64,000 nucleotides of DNA from Aquibium microcysteis (GTDB taxonomy: Bacteria; Pseudomonadota; Alphaproteobacteria; Rhizobiales; Rhizobiaceae): positions 5,756,001 through 5,820,000 of the forward strand of contig NZ_CP061080.1 in the NCBI RefSeq assembly GCF_014495845.1, read 5' to 3'. Shown here in pieces: positions 44,128 to 52,598 of this stretch. The notes under the pieces are model-generated. The model was given only the letters and a program-made list of their open reading frames with translations. It made no database searches and was not told the origin of the DNA. Position numbers and translations under genes: made by a program. Each line of letters begins with the position of its first letter. Position 1 is the first letter of the stretch.

Positions 44128-45007
44128 GTTGTCACCTCTCGCCGGACTGATCGGCGCAGCCGCCACGGCATCCGGCGCCGCGATCGCGGAGAACCCGGTC
44201 CTCGTCGGTTCCTCCACGGCCTTCCTGGTGGTGCTGTTCTACGTTTCGGCAAATGCGCTCTGGAACCAGCCCTACCGCCATCCCGGCCCGCTGATGGAAA
44301 CCCGCTTCCTCGTCGAGCGGCCCGCCGAACTGCCCGCACCGCTGCCGGTGGCGCGGCCCGAACCGGTGATGCAGCCGCCGTCGGCCGAAGTGACGAATTC
44401 GGTTCCGCCGATACCGGAACCCGTCGCGGCAGTGCCGGCGGCGCCACAGCCGGTGCAGGAGCGCACGATGCGCGTCCAGATCGCGCTGGAGGGTTTGGGC
44501 CTCTATCGCGGCACGGTCGACGGGCTGATGGGTCCGCAGACCCGCGCCGCCATCGCCGGCTATCAGAAGACGGTCGGCATGCCGGCGACGGGCGAGATCG
44601 ACGACCGGCTGCTCGACGCATTGGGCATCGGCAGCGAGCGCCGGACGCATGCCGCACCTCCCGAACCGCAACCGGCGGCAGCTCCCGCGGCGGGCGTCGC
44701 GGCCGCGCCCGCACAGGCTCATGCGACCGTCCCCGCCGCCGCCCCGCTGCCTCGTCCGCGCGACGTGGCCGCCGCGACCGAGATGCTGCAGGACGTGCGC
44801 GCGGCAGCCGCCGTGCAGGCCGACGTTGTGCGGATCCAGGCCGGCCTGCGTGCCTTCGGCAACGAGGGCATCGAGATCGACGGGGTGATGGGCGAGAAGA
44901 CCCGCGCCGCCATCCGCGAGTTCCAGTCGCTTTTCCGCCTGCCGGTGACCGGCGAGCCGGACGGAAGGCTGCTCGCCAAGATGCAGGAGATCGGCCTGAC
45001 CAACTGA
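44102..45007 (+). CDS. Membrane-anchored protein with two peptidoglycan-binding domains
   Basis: 301 aa. One membrane helix (about 37-56: VGSSTAFLVVLFYVSANALW), a Pro/Ala/Glu-rich linker, then two PG_binding_1 domains: about 122-180 (VQIALEGLGLYRGTVDGLMGPQTRAAI) and about 240-300 (IQAGLRAFGNEGIEIDGVMGEKTRAAI). Another Pro/Ala linker separates them. It should span the periplasm from inner membrane to wall. Its ATG lies inside the kinase gene's 3' end, so both are co-expressed; it may couple the kinase to the state of the cell wall. Confidence 0.85.
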   Translation: MKRSASQRELSPLAGLIGAAATASGAAIAENPVLVGSSTAFLVVLFYVSANALWNQPYRHPGPLMETRFLVERPAELPAPLPVARPEPVMQPPSAEVTNSVPPIPEPVAAVPAAPQPVQERTMRVQIALEGLGLYRGTVDGLMGPQTRAAIAGYQKTVGMPATGEIDDRLLDALGIGSERRTHAAPPEPQPAAAPAAGVAAAPAQAHATVPAAAPLPRPRDVAAATEMLQDVRAAAAVQADVVRIQAGLRAFGNEGIEIDGVMGEKTRAAIREFQSLFRLPVTGEPDGRLLAKMQEIGLTN

Positions 45008-45245
45008 GGTCGCGAGGGCCAGCCGGGAGGACGACCGAAGCATCCCGGAAGGTCGCGCAAGTCCGCGGCCTCGCCGCACCGGGTACCGCGCGCGGCAGGC
45101 CCGTCGCCGAAAGGCTCCGGGCCGACATAATTCCATCGACATTCCCGACGTTTCTTGCAGGCGCCGGTCCGTACCGGCAGGTTGACAGAAAGCGCGCAGG
45201 CGCCGTCTCTTCGACGCCGGCCGTATCCGGGAGGGAAGCCGTTTC

Positions 45246-48200
45246 ATGCTGCGCATGTTCGTACCGCTGCTTGCGATGCTCGCCGGCCTGTTCCAGCCTC
45301 CCGCCGCGGCCGTGGCCCAGACCCCGTCTTCCGGCTGCCGGATGCCCTCGGCCGACGTTCCGCCGTTTCGGATCCTGACCGACGCGCCGACGAGCGGCGC
45401 ACCGCTGACGGTGGCGTGGTCCGACCCCTTCGATGCGGCTTCCGAATGCCCAGGCGCCCGCTATCTGGTGCTGGCCATGCCGCGCGAGGTGCGGTTCTCG
45501 GGCAGCGGCTTCATGGCGCTCGAACCGGGGGCGCCGGCGCCTTTCGGCCTGGGTTTCGCCGCCGACCGGATGCGGGTCTTCATCCCGCTGCACGATGCCG
45601 ACCATCAGGCGGGACAGCTCGAGATCCTGCCCTACGTGACGGGCGGGTTCACGCTCGACTGGGCGATCGCCTACGTCCCCGTGTTCCTGAAATGGGCGGG
45701 CGAGCCGGCGGTGGCCGCCGGCGAGCCGCTGGCGCTGGAGCTTGCGGCGGGGCGCCCGCGCGTGGTCGTCCAGGACCCCTTCGACGTGGAGGAGCCGACC
45801 GAGACCATCCTGTCCAACGACGGCCGCTTCCTGCTCGAGGTCCGTGCGCAGTCCTTCCGCGTGCTGAACGCGCAGACCGGAGCGCTCGTCTATGCCGGGC
45901 CGGGCTTCGAACCCAACTTCTCGCCCGGTTCGCGCTACGTGCACGCGGTCGGTCCGACGATCGAGGTGGAGGACGGCTACTCGCATCTGCGCAGCGACCT
46001 CGTCGTCGTCGACCTCTATGCCGAGCGTCCGGTGCTCGAACTCGACGGCGGCGGCGGATCGCGAAGCGGTTTCCTGCATGCGCTGCACTGGGCCTGGAAC
46101 GACAGCCTGCTGTTCGTCGGCAACGTCGGCGCCGGAGCGGTGACGTTCCGGCAGATGCTGCATGACGATCGGGAACCCTTCGCCAACGCGCATGGCTGCG
46201 GCGGCTGCACCTTCGAGAACGGCGGCGTCGTCGAACTGCGCGCCGCCGACGGCGTCCTGAAGCTCGGGCACGGGCCGACCGGCGATACCTACGACGTCGT
46301 CGATCTGGTCGACCCGGCGCGCAGCCTGCGCTTCGACTATGATGCCGACGGCCCGCCCGCCGTGCCGGGCTTCGGCCTGGAGGGGCCGGGTCTGTCCGAA
46401 ATTCCCGATCTCGCGTCGCCCGACGCGCGCAGCTGGGTGCTCTACAACCCCGAAGGCGACGATCCGCGCGAGGCGGTCGCGACCCACCGCGTGCAGCGGC
46501 GCGCGGATGCGGGCGGGGCTCCGGCGCCGAGCCTCGACGGCGGCGGTCTCACCCGCGGCGCCAAGGCGCTGGCGACGACGGTCGCGATCGGCGCGCAACG
46601 CCGCGCCCTGGTGCGTCTCGCCGAGTTCGGCGTGGTGCTGCGCCCCGCCCCGCGGCTGGTGCCGCCGCTGACCGACGAGCAGTACGATGCGCTGGACCTG
46701 CCGGAGGACGATCCGTCCTGGGACGAGCTGGATTATTACGACGAGGACGGCGAGCCGATCATGGAGAACCTGCGCGCGCTCGCCGGCCGTCCCCAGAACT
46801 GCTGGGCGGCGATGCCGGCGATGGTGGCGCGGCGGCTGACGCTCGACGAGGCGCGCACGCTCTGCGCCCGCGAGGCGACCGCGCTGCTGGAGGAGCGTTT
46901 CGACAGTTGCATCGACACCGAAGCCTACGTCTGGACGCTGCCTGCGGCAGGCGGCGTGTCGATCGTCCACCAGCGCGTCTGCCGCATGGGCTCCTCGTCG
47001 GCCGCCTACGGGCTGGTGACGTTCCTGCGCCACGACCGCGACGGCCAGCGCGCCGAACTCCTGTCGGGGCACCCCTACCTGTTCCTTTCCGACAATGCTT
47101 TCGGCGAGGAGGAGGGCGATGCCGAACCGGCTCTGAAAGGACGACTGCCGCTCTTCGCCGAAGCACCGCTCGTCGTGCAGCCGCTGTCGCCCGGCCTGCT
47201 GGCGATCGCGGGCCGCGACCGGCGGATCCTCGTCGTCGATGCCGTGACGATGGACGTGGTCGCCACCATCCACTCGCCCTCGTCGGCAGAGGACATCGAC
47301 CTCATCGGCCTGCTCGACGACGGCGCGCACGTGCTGCAGCTGGACCGGGACGGACGCTTCTACGTCCATGCGCTCGCCGACGGCACGCAGACGCTGTCGG
47401 GGCTCTACGTCGACGACGAGCTGGTGGTCATGGACACCGACCTGCGCTACCAGTCGACTCCGGAAGGCGCCCGCTACGTCCAGGTGAAGTTTCCCGGCGA
47501 TCCGGTGCTCTATTCGCTCCAGAACCTGGCCGCGCCGCTGAAGACCGAGCGCCTGGTCGAGGCCCGTCTCGGGCGGCGGGCCGCCCTCGAGGCGCCGCCG
47601 GCGATCGGCCGGCCGCCGCAGGTCGATCTCGTATCGCAGGACGAAGGCCGTGCCCGCCTGCGTCTCCAGGCTTCGGGCGGCCTGGCGGGACTGGCTGTGT
47701 TCCGCGACGGGATGCGGATATCCCGGACGTCGCTCACGGGCGACCGCGCAGAGCTGGAGATCGAGCTGCCGGCGCTGCCCGAGACGCGCTGGTTCGCCGT
47801 TCAGGCGACCGATCGGAAGGGCCTGTCGAGCCGGACCATCACGCTGCCCCGGCCGGCCGCTCCGGCGCGTCCCGTGGCGGCGGCCGTGGACGGACCGGCT
47901 GCCGGCCGCCTCTTCGTGCTGGCGGTCGGCACCGACCGTTTCGACGATCCGGGCATCTCGCCGCTCCGCTTCGCCGTTGCCGACGCGCAGGCCTTCGCGG
48001 CGGCCTTTGCCGAACCCGGGCGCTACGGCGACGTCGCGACGGAGGTGCTGGCCGACGAACCCGACCTGGCGACCGCGCTCGCCGCGCGGCTCGACGCCAT
48101 CGCCGCGCGCATGAGGCCCGAGGACACGCTGTTCCTGCACGTCGCCGGCCACGGCCTGACCGACGCCAACGGCCGGCTGCACCTCGCGCATCGCCGGACG

Positions 48201-48617
48201 CGTCTCGCCGACCTGTCGTCGACGGCGATCGCCTTCGACGCGCTCGCCGGCCGGCTGGCGGCGCTGCCCGGCCGGGTGATGGTGTTCCTCGACGCCTGCC
48301 ACTCGGGCGCGGCGGGTGCGCCGAGCAACGACGACGCGGTCGATGCGCTGCTGCGTAAGGACCGGCCGATCGGCGTGCTCGCCGCCTCGAAGGGCCGCCA
48401 GTTCAGCTACGAGAGCGCCGGCCTTCGCGGCGGCGCCTTCACCGGCGCCGTGGTCGCCGCCCTCCGCAGCCCCAACACCGACCTCGACGGCAACGGCGTC
48501 GTCGAACTGGACGAGCTCTACGCGCAGGTGAAGGCCGAGGTGGTGCGGGCCACCGACGCCAAGCAGACGCCGTGGATCGCCCAGTCGGGCTTCGTGGGGC
48601 CTGTGCCGCTGTATTGA
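45246..48617 (+). CDS. Large secreted caspase-family (peptidase C14-like) protein with EF-hand loop
   Basis: 1123 aa. A Sec signal peptide (about 1-24, ending AAVAQT) leads to a long beta-rich region (about 30-790) that looks like irregular WD40/propeller blades (for example VLNAQTGALVYAGPGF, ILVVDAVTMDVVATIHSP). A caspase-like domain follows (about 890-1110), starting LFVLAVGTDRFDD. The catalytic dyad is H969 (HVAGHG) and C1018 (FLDACHSG). Inside the domain, D1079-E1090 (DLDGNGVVELDE) is a perfect EF-hand calcium loop. Bacterial caspase homologues cleave after basic or other residues; metacaspases are often calcium-activated. Periplasmic or extracellular location is inferred from the signal. 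Monocistronic; function unknown. Confidence 0.87.
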   Translation: MLRMFVPLLAMLAGLFQPPAAAVAQTPSSGCRMPSADVPPFRILTDAPTSGAPLTVAWSDPFDAASECPGARYLVLAMPREVRFSGSGFMALEPGAPAPFGLGFAADRMRVFIPLHDADHQAGQLEILPYVTGGFTLDWAIAYVPVFLKWAGEPAVAAGEPLALELAAGRPRVVVQDPFDVEEPTETILSNDGRFLLEVRAQSFRVLNAQTGALVYAGPGFEPNFSPGSRYVHAVGPTIEVEDGYSHLRSDLVVVDLYAERPVLELDGGGGSRSGFLHALHWAWNDSLLFVGNVGAGAVTFRQMLHDDREPFANAHGCGGCTFENGGVVELRAADGVLKLGHGPTGDTYDVVDLVDPARSLRFDYDADGPPAVPGFGLEGPGLSEIPDLASPDARSWVLYNPEGDDPREAVATHRVQRRADAGGAPAPSLDGGGLTRGAKALATTVAIGAQRRALVRLAEFGVVLRPAPRLVPPLTDEQYDALDLPEDDPSWDELDYYDEDGEPIMENLRALAGRPQNCWAAMPAMVARRLTLDEARTLCAREATALLEERFDSCIDTEAYVWTLPAAGGVSIVHQRVCRMGSSSAAYGLVTFLRHDRDGQRAELLSGHPYLFLSDNAFGEEEGDAEPALKGRLPLFAEAPLVVQPLSPGLLAIAGRDRRILVVDAVTMDVVATIHSPSSAEDIDLIGLLDDGAHVLQLDRDGRFYVHALADGTQTLSGLYVDDELVVMDTDLRYQSTPEGARYVQVKFPGDPVLYSLQNLAAPLKTERLVEARLGRRAALEAPPAIGRPPQVDLVSQDEGRARLRLQASGGLAGLAVFRDGMRISRTSLTGDRAELEIELPALPETRWFAVQATDRKGLSSRTITLPRPAAPARPVAAAVDGPAAGRLFVLAVGTDRFDDPGISPLRFAVADAQAFAAAFAEPGRYGDVATEVLADEPDLATALAARLDAIAARMRPEDTLFLHVAGHGLTDANGRLHLAHRRTRLADLSSTAIAFDALAGRLAALPGRVMVFLDACHSGAAGAPSNDDAVDALLRKDRPIGVLAASKGRQFSYESAGLRGGAFTGAVVAALRSPNTDLDGNGVVELDELYAQVKAEVVRATDAKQTPWIAQSGFVGPVPLY

Positions 48618-48632
48618 GGGGGGGCGGGCGAC

Positions 48633-48669
48633 TTGTTGGAGCGGCGTTCCGCGGCTATATATCCGGATA
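48633..48669 (+). promoter_or_regulatory. Promoter and palindromic operator of the PIN toxin-antitoxin module
   Basis: A -35 TTGTTG (48633-48638), exactly 17 bp, and a -10 TATATA (48656-48661) precede the antitoxin start. The 10-bp palindrome TATCCGGATA (48660-48669) overlaps the -10 and is a likely antitoxin operator. AGGAGG follows at 48673-48678, 6 nt before the ATG at 48685. Confidence 0.7.
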
Positions 48670-48684
48670 GACAGGAGGCCGATC

Positions 48685-48986
48685 ATGGGCAAGGCTTCTC
48701 AGAAGCGGGCGATCCAGAATTACCGCGCCGCCTCGCGCAGCGCGGGGTGCGCCGGTTCGAAGTGACGGCGCTCGACGGTGACCGCGACCTGATCCGCTCC
48801 CTGGCGCGACACCTGACCGAGGATGGACCGGAAGCCGACGAGGCGCGCAGGGCGGTGAAGGCCCTGGTGTCCGGCGAGCCGCCCCGACCAGGCGGCATCC
48901 TCGCGGCGCTGCGCCGCTCGCCGCTCGTCGGCGCCGACCTCGACCTGACGCGCGCGCGCGAGGAGGGACGCGAGGTCGATCTTTGA
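48685..48986 (+). pseudogene. Antitoxin gene disrupted by a 1-nt deletion
   Basis: The gene has a good promoter, ribosome site and ATG, and begins MGKASQKRAIQNYR, but this frame ends in TGA after 26 codons. From about 48726 the protein continues in the neighbouring frame (RLAQRGVRRFEVTALDGDRD, ... ILAALRRSPLVGADLDLT ... EVDL) up to the normal stop at 48984-48986. Inserting one base within CGCGCCGCC (about 48724-48730) restores a continuous ~101-residue protein resembling antitoxins I remember paired with FitB/VapC-type toxins. The lesion could be real, a sequencing error, or rescued by an internal start. Confidence 0.75.
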
Positions 48987-49414
48987 CGCGCTATCTGCCG
49001 GACACCAACATCATCAGCAACGTGGTCAAGCCGCAACCGTCACCCTTCCTTCTCGAATGGATGGCCGCGCGGCAGGACGCCGACCTCTTCATCGCCTCGC
49101 TGACGGTGGCCGAGATCAGACGCGGCATACTCGACCTGCCGCACGGGCGCAGGAGGGACGCGCTCGATGCCTGGTTCTCCGGCCCGGACGGTCCGCAGGC
49201 GCTGTTTTCGGGACGCATCCTCTCCTTCGACGAGGGGGCCGCCCTGGCGTGGGCAGGCCTCATGGCCGAAGGAAGGGCCAGCGGACGCCCGCGCAGCGCA
49301 CTCGACATGGTTCTGGCCGCGACCGCGCAGGCGAACGGGTGCCTGATGGTGACGGACAACGAGCGGGACTTCGCGGGCCTTCCGATCGTCAATCCGCTTC
49401 GCCCGGAGGGGTGA
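48983..49414 (+). CDS. FitB/VapC-type PIN-domain toxin
   Basis: 143 aa, TTG start overlapping the antitoxin stop (TTGA). PIN-domain acidic residues are D7 (YLPDTNIISNVVKP), E44 (TVAEIRRGIL), D108 (SALDMVLAA) and D125/D129 (VTDNERDFAGL), so the nuclease looks intact. The family cleaves RNA and is held inactive by the upstream antitoxin, which is frameshifted here. Weak TTG initiation plus loss of coupling could keep toxin levels very low. Confidence 0.87.
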   Translation: MTRYLPDTNIISNVVKPQPSPFLLEWMAARQDADLFIASLTVAEIRRGILDLPHGRRRDALDAWFSGPDGPQALFSGRILSFDEGAALAWAGLMAEGRASGRPRSALDMVLAATAQANGCLMVTDNERDFAGLPIVNPLRPEG

Positions 49415-49522
49415 GGCGGGCGACGGAACGAGGTGCGCCGGCACCCCGTCGCGCTCTGTCATCGGGTCGTAACACGGCATGACTAGGCGGGGCCGGAGTT
49501 TCCCGGTTCCAAGGAGCATGCG

Positions 49523-50509
49523 ATGAAGACGATCCTGAAGGCTTTCGTGGCGGGCGTGGCCCTGCTGGGCGCGGCGACGGGCGCGTCGGCGGTCGAGGGC
49601 AGCCTGACCCTCTACACCAGCCAGCCGAACAACGATGCCCAGCAGACGGTCGACGCCTTCATGGCCAAGCACCCCGGCGTGACGGTGACCTTCGTGCGCG
49701 ACGGCACGACGAAGCTGATGGCCCGCCTGCAGGCCGAACTCGATGCCGGCGCCTCGCCGGCCGACCTGCTTCTGATCGCCGACAGCGTGACCATGGAGGA
49801 CATGGCGAAGGCCGGCCGGCTGATGGCCTATCCGGACGCCGACGTCGCGGCCTACGATCCGACGATCCAGGATCCGGAGCGGATGTGGTTCCCCACCAAG
49901 CTGATCACCACCGGCATCGTCTACAACACCGCCGCGCCGATGAAGCCCACGTCGTGGAACGATCTCCTGAAGGAGGAGGCCAGGGGCCAGGTGGCGATGC
50001 CGTCGCCGCTGACCTCGGGCGCGGCGCTGATCCACACGCAGGCGCTCGTGGCCAACCTGGCGGAGGGCTGGGACTACTACAAGCAGCTGGCCGAGAACGG
50101 CGCGCAGGCGTCGGGCGGCAATGGCGGCGTGCTGCAGGCCGTCGCGGGCGGCGAGAAGCTCTACGGCATGATCGTCGAGTTCATGCCGATCCGCGAGAAG
50201 GCGAAAGGCGCGCCGGTGGAATTCGTCTTCCCGACCGAGGGCGTCTCGGCGATTTCCGAGCCGGTCGCGATCATGGCCGGAACGAAGAACGCGGAGGCCG
50301 CCAAGGCCTTCGTCGACTTCCTGATCTCGCGCGAGGGCCAGGAGATGGCCGCCGCCCAGGGCTACATGCCCGCCCATCCGGACGTCGCCGTGCCCGCCGG
50401 CTTCCCCGCCCGGGCCGACGTGGCGATCCTGCCGCTCGATCCGGCGAAGGCGCTGGAATCGGCCGAGGCCGACAAGGCGACCTTCGCCGGCCTGTTCGGC
50501 CAGAACTGA
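49523..50509 (+). CDS. ABC transporter substrate-binding protein, iron(III)-type family
   Basis: 328 aa. A Sec signal peptide (about 1-23, ending ASAVEG) and a periplasmic type II binding fold: LTLYTSQPNNDAQQTVDAF at the start of the mature part, DLLLIADSVTMEDMAKAG and GMIVEFMPIREKAKGAPVEF. Related to FbpA/AfuA/FutA ferric-binding proteins and to 2-aminoethylphosphonate or polyol-phosphate binders. The tyrosine pair typical of FbpA is not obvious, so iron is only one option. AAGGAG precedes the ATG. In operon with the permease downstream. Confidence 0.87.
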   Translation: MKTILKAFVAGVALLGAATGASAVEGSLTLYTSQPNNDAQQTVDAFMAKHPGVTVTFVRDGTTKLMARLQAELDAGASPADLLLIADSVTMEDMAKAGRLMAYPDADVAAYDPTIQDPERMWFPTKLITTGIVYNTAAPMKPTSWNDLLKEEARGQVAMPSPLTSGAALIHTQALVANLAEGWDYYKQLAENGAQASGGNGGVLQAVAGGEKLYGMIVEFMPIREKAKGAPVEFVFPTEGVSAISEPVAIMAGTKNAEAAKAFVDFLISREGQEMAAAQGYMPAHPDVAVPAGFPARADVAILPLDPAKALESAEADKATFAGLFGQN

Positions 50510-50537
50510 CCGCGCCCCGCGACGGCGCGCGACGCGC

Positions 50538-52295
50538 GTGACGACCCGTCTCTTCGCATCGCGACGCCGTCCGGGGCAGGGCGGCGCGCTCATCTGGTCC
50601 GACCGCGAGGGCGGCCCGATGTCCGCCCTCGTCGTCGCGGCCGTGCTGGTCTTCTGCCTCCTGCCGGTGGTCCAGCTGGTGCTGGCCGCCGGCAGCGTCC
50701 TGGTCTCCGATCCGGCGGCCGCGATCGGCCTGCTCACCGGGGCGCCGGTGATGCGCGCGACGGGAAACAGCCTGATCGTCGCGGCCGGCTCGACGCTGCT
50801 GGCGCTGGCGCTGGGCGGGGCCGTCGCGCTGGTGCTGGCGACGATGGCGCTGCCGACCCGGCGCGCGCTGGCCTTTCTGTTCGTGCTCTCGCTGATGGTA
50901 TCGCCGCAGGTCTCGGCGCTCGCCTTCAAGACGCTGGCCGGTCCCTCTTCGCCGATCCTCGGCGCGCTGGGGCTCGCCCCGCCGCCCGGCACCGCCAACC
51001 CGATGCTGGGCTTTGGCGGCATCATCCTGGTGATGGGGCTGCACCACGCGCCGCTCGTCGCCATCGTGCTCGCGTCGGGCCTCGTGCGCGTGCCGATGGC
51101 GCTGGTCGAAGCCGCTCGGCTCGATGGCGCCCGACCGCCCGCCATCGTCGCAGAGGTCGTCCTGCCGGTGATCCGGCCGCACGTGCTGTCGGCCGTGCTG
51201 CTTGCCTTCGTGGCGGGCGTCGGCAATTTCGGCATTCCGGCGCTGCTCGGACTGCCGGTCGGCGTGACGACTTTGCCCACCATGGTCTACCGGCAACTCG
51301 CGAGCTTCGGCCGCGGCGCCATCGACGACGCCGCACTGGTCTCGCTGCTGATCGCGCTGATCGCGGGCGTGGCCGTCCTCGCCTCCACATGGGCGACCAC
51401 GCGCCGCGGTGTGCGCACCGACATGGAGCGCGGGCTCGAACCCTTCGTCCACCGCCGCGTGGCCACGCTTTGCGCCGCGGTGCTGCTGTGGCTGGTCCTT
51501 GCCGCGACGATCCTGCTGCCGCTGGCGTCGCTCGCCGCGAAGTCGCTGGTGCCGGCCTATGGCGTGGCGCTGCGCTGGGACACGCTGACCTTCGCGCAAT
51601 ACACCCGGACGATGTGGGACCAGACGCTGATCCGGCGCGCCTTCGTCAATTCGCTGACCTATGCCGGCGGGGCGGCTCTGCTTCTGGCGGCGCTGTCGCT
51701 GCTGGCCGCCTACGCGCTCGACCGGCGGCTGGCCTTCGCGCGCATGGCGATCCTGCCGGTGGTGGAGATGCCCTACGCGCTGCCGGGCGTCGTCGTGGCC
51801 ATCGCCTGCATCCTGCTCTTCGTCCATCCGCTGCCCGTCGTCGGCCTCTCGATCTACGGCACCGGCTTCATCATCGTCTTCGCCTATCTCGCCTCCTTCC
51901 TTGCGGTGGCGCTGAAGCCGGTGCTGGCGGCCGTCTCGTCGCTGGAGCGCGACGTCGAGGAGGCGGCGCTGATCGACGGCGCCGGCCTCGGCAGGCGGCT
52001 CGCCACGATCATCCTGCCGATCATGCTTCCGGCGGTGGTGGCGGGCGGCCTGATGGCCTTCCTGCTCGCCTTCAACGAACTCACCATCTCGGCGCTGCTC
52101 TGGTCGGCCGGCACGGAGACGCTGGGCGTGGCGCTCCTCAACCTCGAGGATGCCGGGCTCGGCGCCGAAGCCGCGGCCCTCGCCACCGTGGCGACGGCGA
52201 TCGTCGCCGCGCTCATGCTGGCGCTCGAGGCGATGGGCCGCCGGTTCCCGGACGACGCGCTGCCCTGGCGGCAGCTGTGCGGCGGGGGCCGGTAG
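50538..52295 (+). CDS. ABC transporter double permease, iron(III)-type (FbpB family)
   Basis: 585 aa, GTG start. Two fused permease units of about six helices each. Each has an EAA loop: VEAARLDGARPPAIVAEVVL (about 190) and EEAALIDGAGLGRRLATIIL (about 475). This duplicated layout is characteristic of FbpB/AfuB importers. It follows the binding-protein gene by 28 bp. No ATP-binding gene follows; the next gene is terC after a 303-bp gap, so the ATPase must be elsewhere or shared. Confidence 0.9.
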   Translation: MTTRLFASRRRPGQGGALIWSDREGGPMSALVVAAVLVFCLLPVVQLVLAAGSVLVSDPAAAIGLLTGAPVMRATGNSLIVAAGSTLLALALGGAVALVLATMALPTRRALAFLFVLSLMVSPQVSALAFKTLAGPSSPILGALGLAPPPGTANPMLGFGGIILVMGLHHAPLVAIVLASGLVRVPMALVEAARLDGARPPAIVAEVVLPVIRPHVLSAVLLAFVAGVGNFGIPALLGLPVGVTTLPTMVYRQLASFGRGAIDDAALVSLLIALIAGVAVLASTWATTRRGVRTDMERGLEPFVHRRVATLCAAVLLWLVLAATILLPLASLAAKSLVPAYGVALRWDTLTFAQYTRTMWDQTLIRRAFVNSLTYAGGAALLLAALSLLAAYALDRRLAFARMAILPVVEMPYALPGVVVAIACILLFVHPLPVVGLSIYGTGFIIVFAYLASFLAVALKPVLAAVSSLERDVEEAALIDGAGLGRRLATIILPIMLPAVVAGGLMAFLLAFNELTISALLWSAGTETLGVALLNLEDAGLGAEAAALATVATAIVAALMLALEAMGRRFPDDALPWRQLCGGGR

Positions 52296-52598
52296 GGGAG
52301 AGACCGGGGCGGCGGTCCACTGTCGAACCGACACCGCGGCGAGAGCGAGGGCGGTGCGCCCCGTGCGATGCGCCCGTGCCGCGCGTGCCCGACGCGCCGC
52401 GGCTGACCGATCATTTTTCCGCTTCGGGGTTGAACGGCGGGGCCGCGCGCACGATCTACCGCCCGCGGACCGGGCCCCTCTGGCGATGGAACTCCATCGT
52501 GATGTCGGACCGCATCGAGTTCTCTCGGTGCCGTGCCCGGTTCCTTTTCCAGACAGACGGGCGTGTCGCCGACGCAACCATGCAAGAAGGGTCGTGTC
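52296..52598 (+). other. 303-bp intergenic region before terC
   Basis: The gap contains a short hairpin GATGGAACTCCATC near 52494 and an AT-rich patch CGATCATTTTTCCG near 52410 that could be promoter DNA. I looked for the manganese (yybP-ykoY) riboswitch often found before TerC-type genes and did not see its conserved core. No gene is supported. Confidence 0.45.

Noticed and set aside
52296..52598. Manganese (yybP-ykoY) riboswitch upstream of the TerC gene
   Set aside because: The conserved core sequences could not be found; only a minor hairpin is present.
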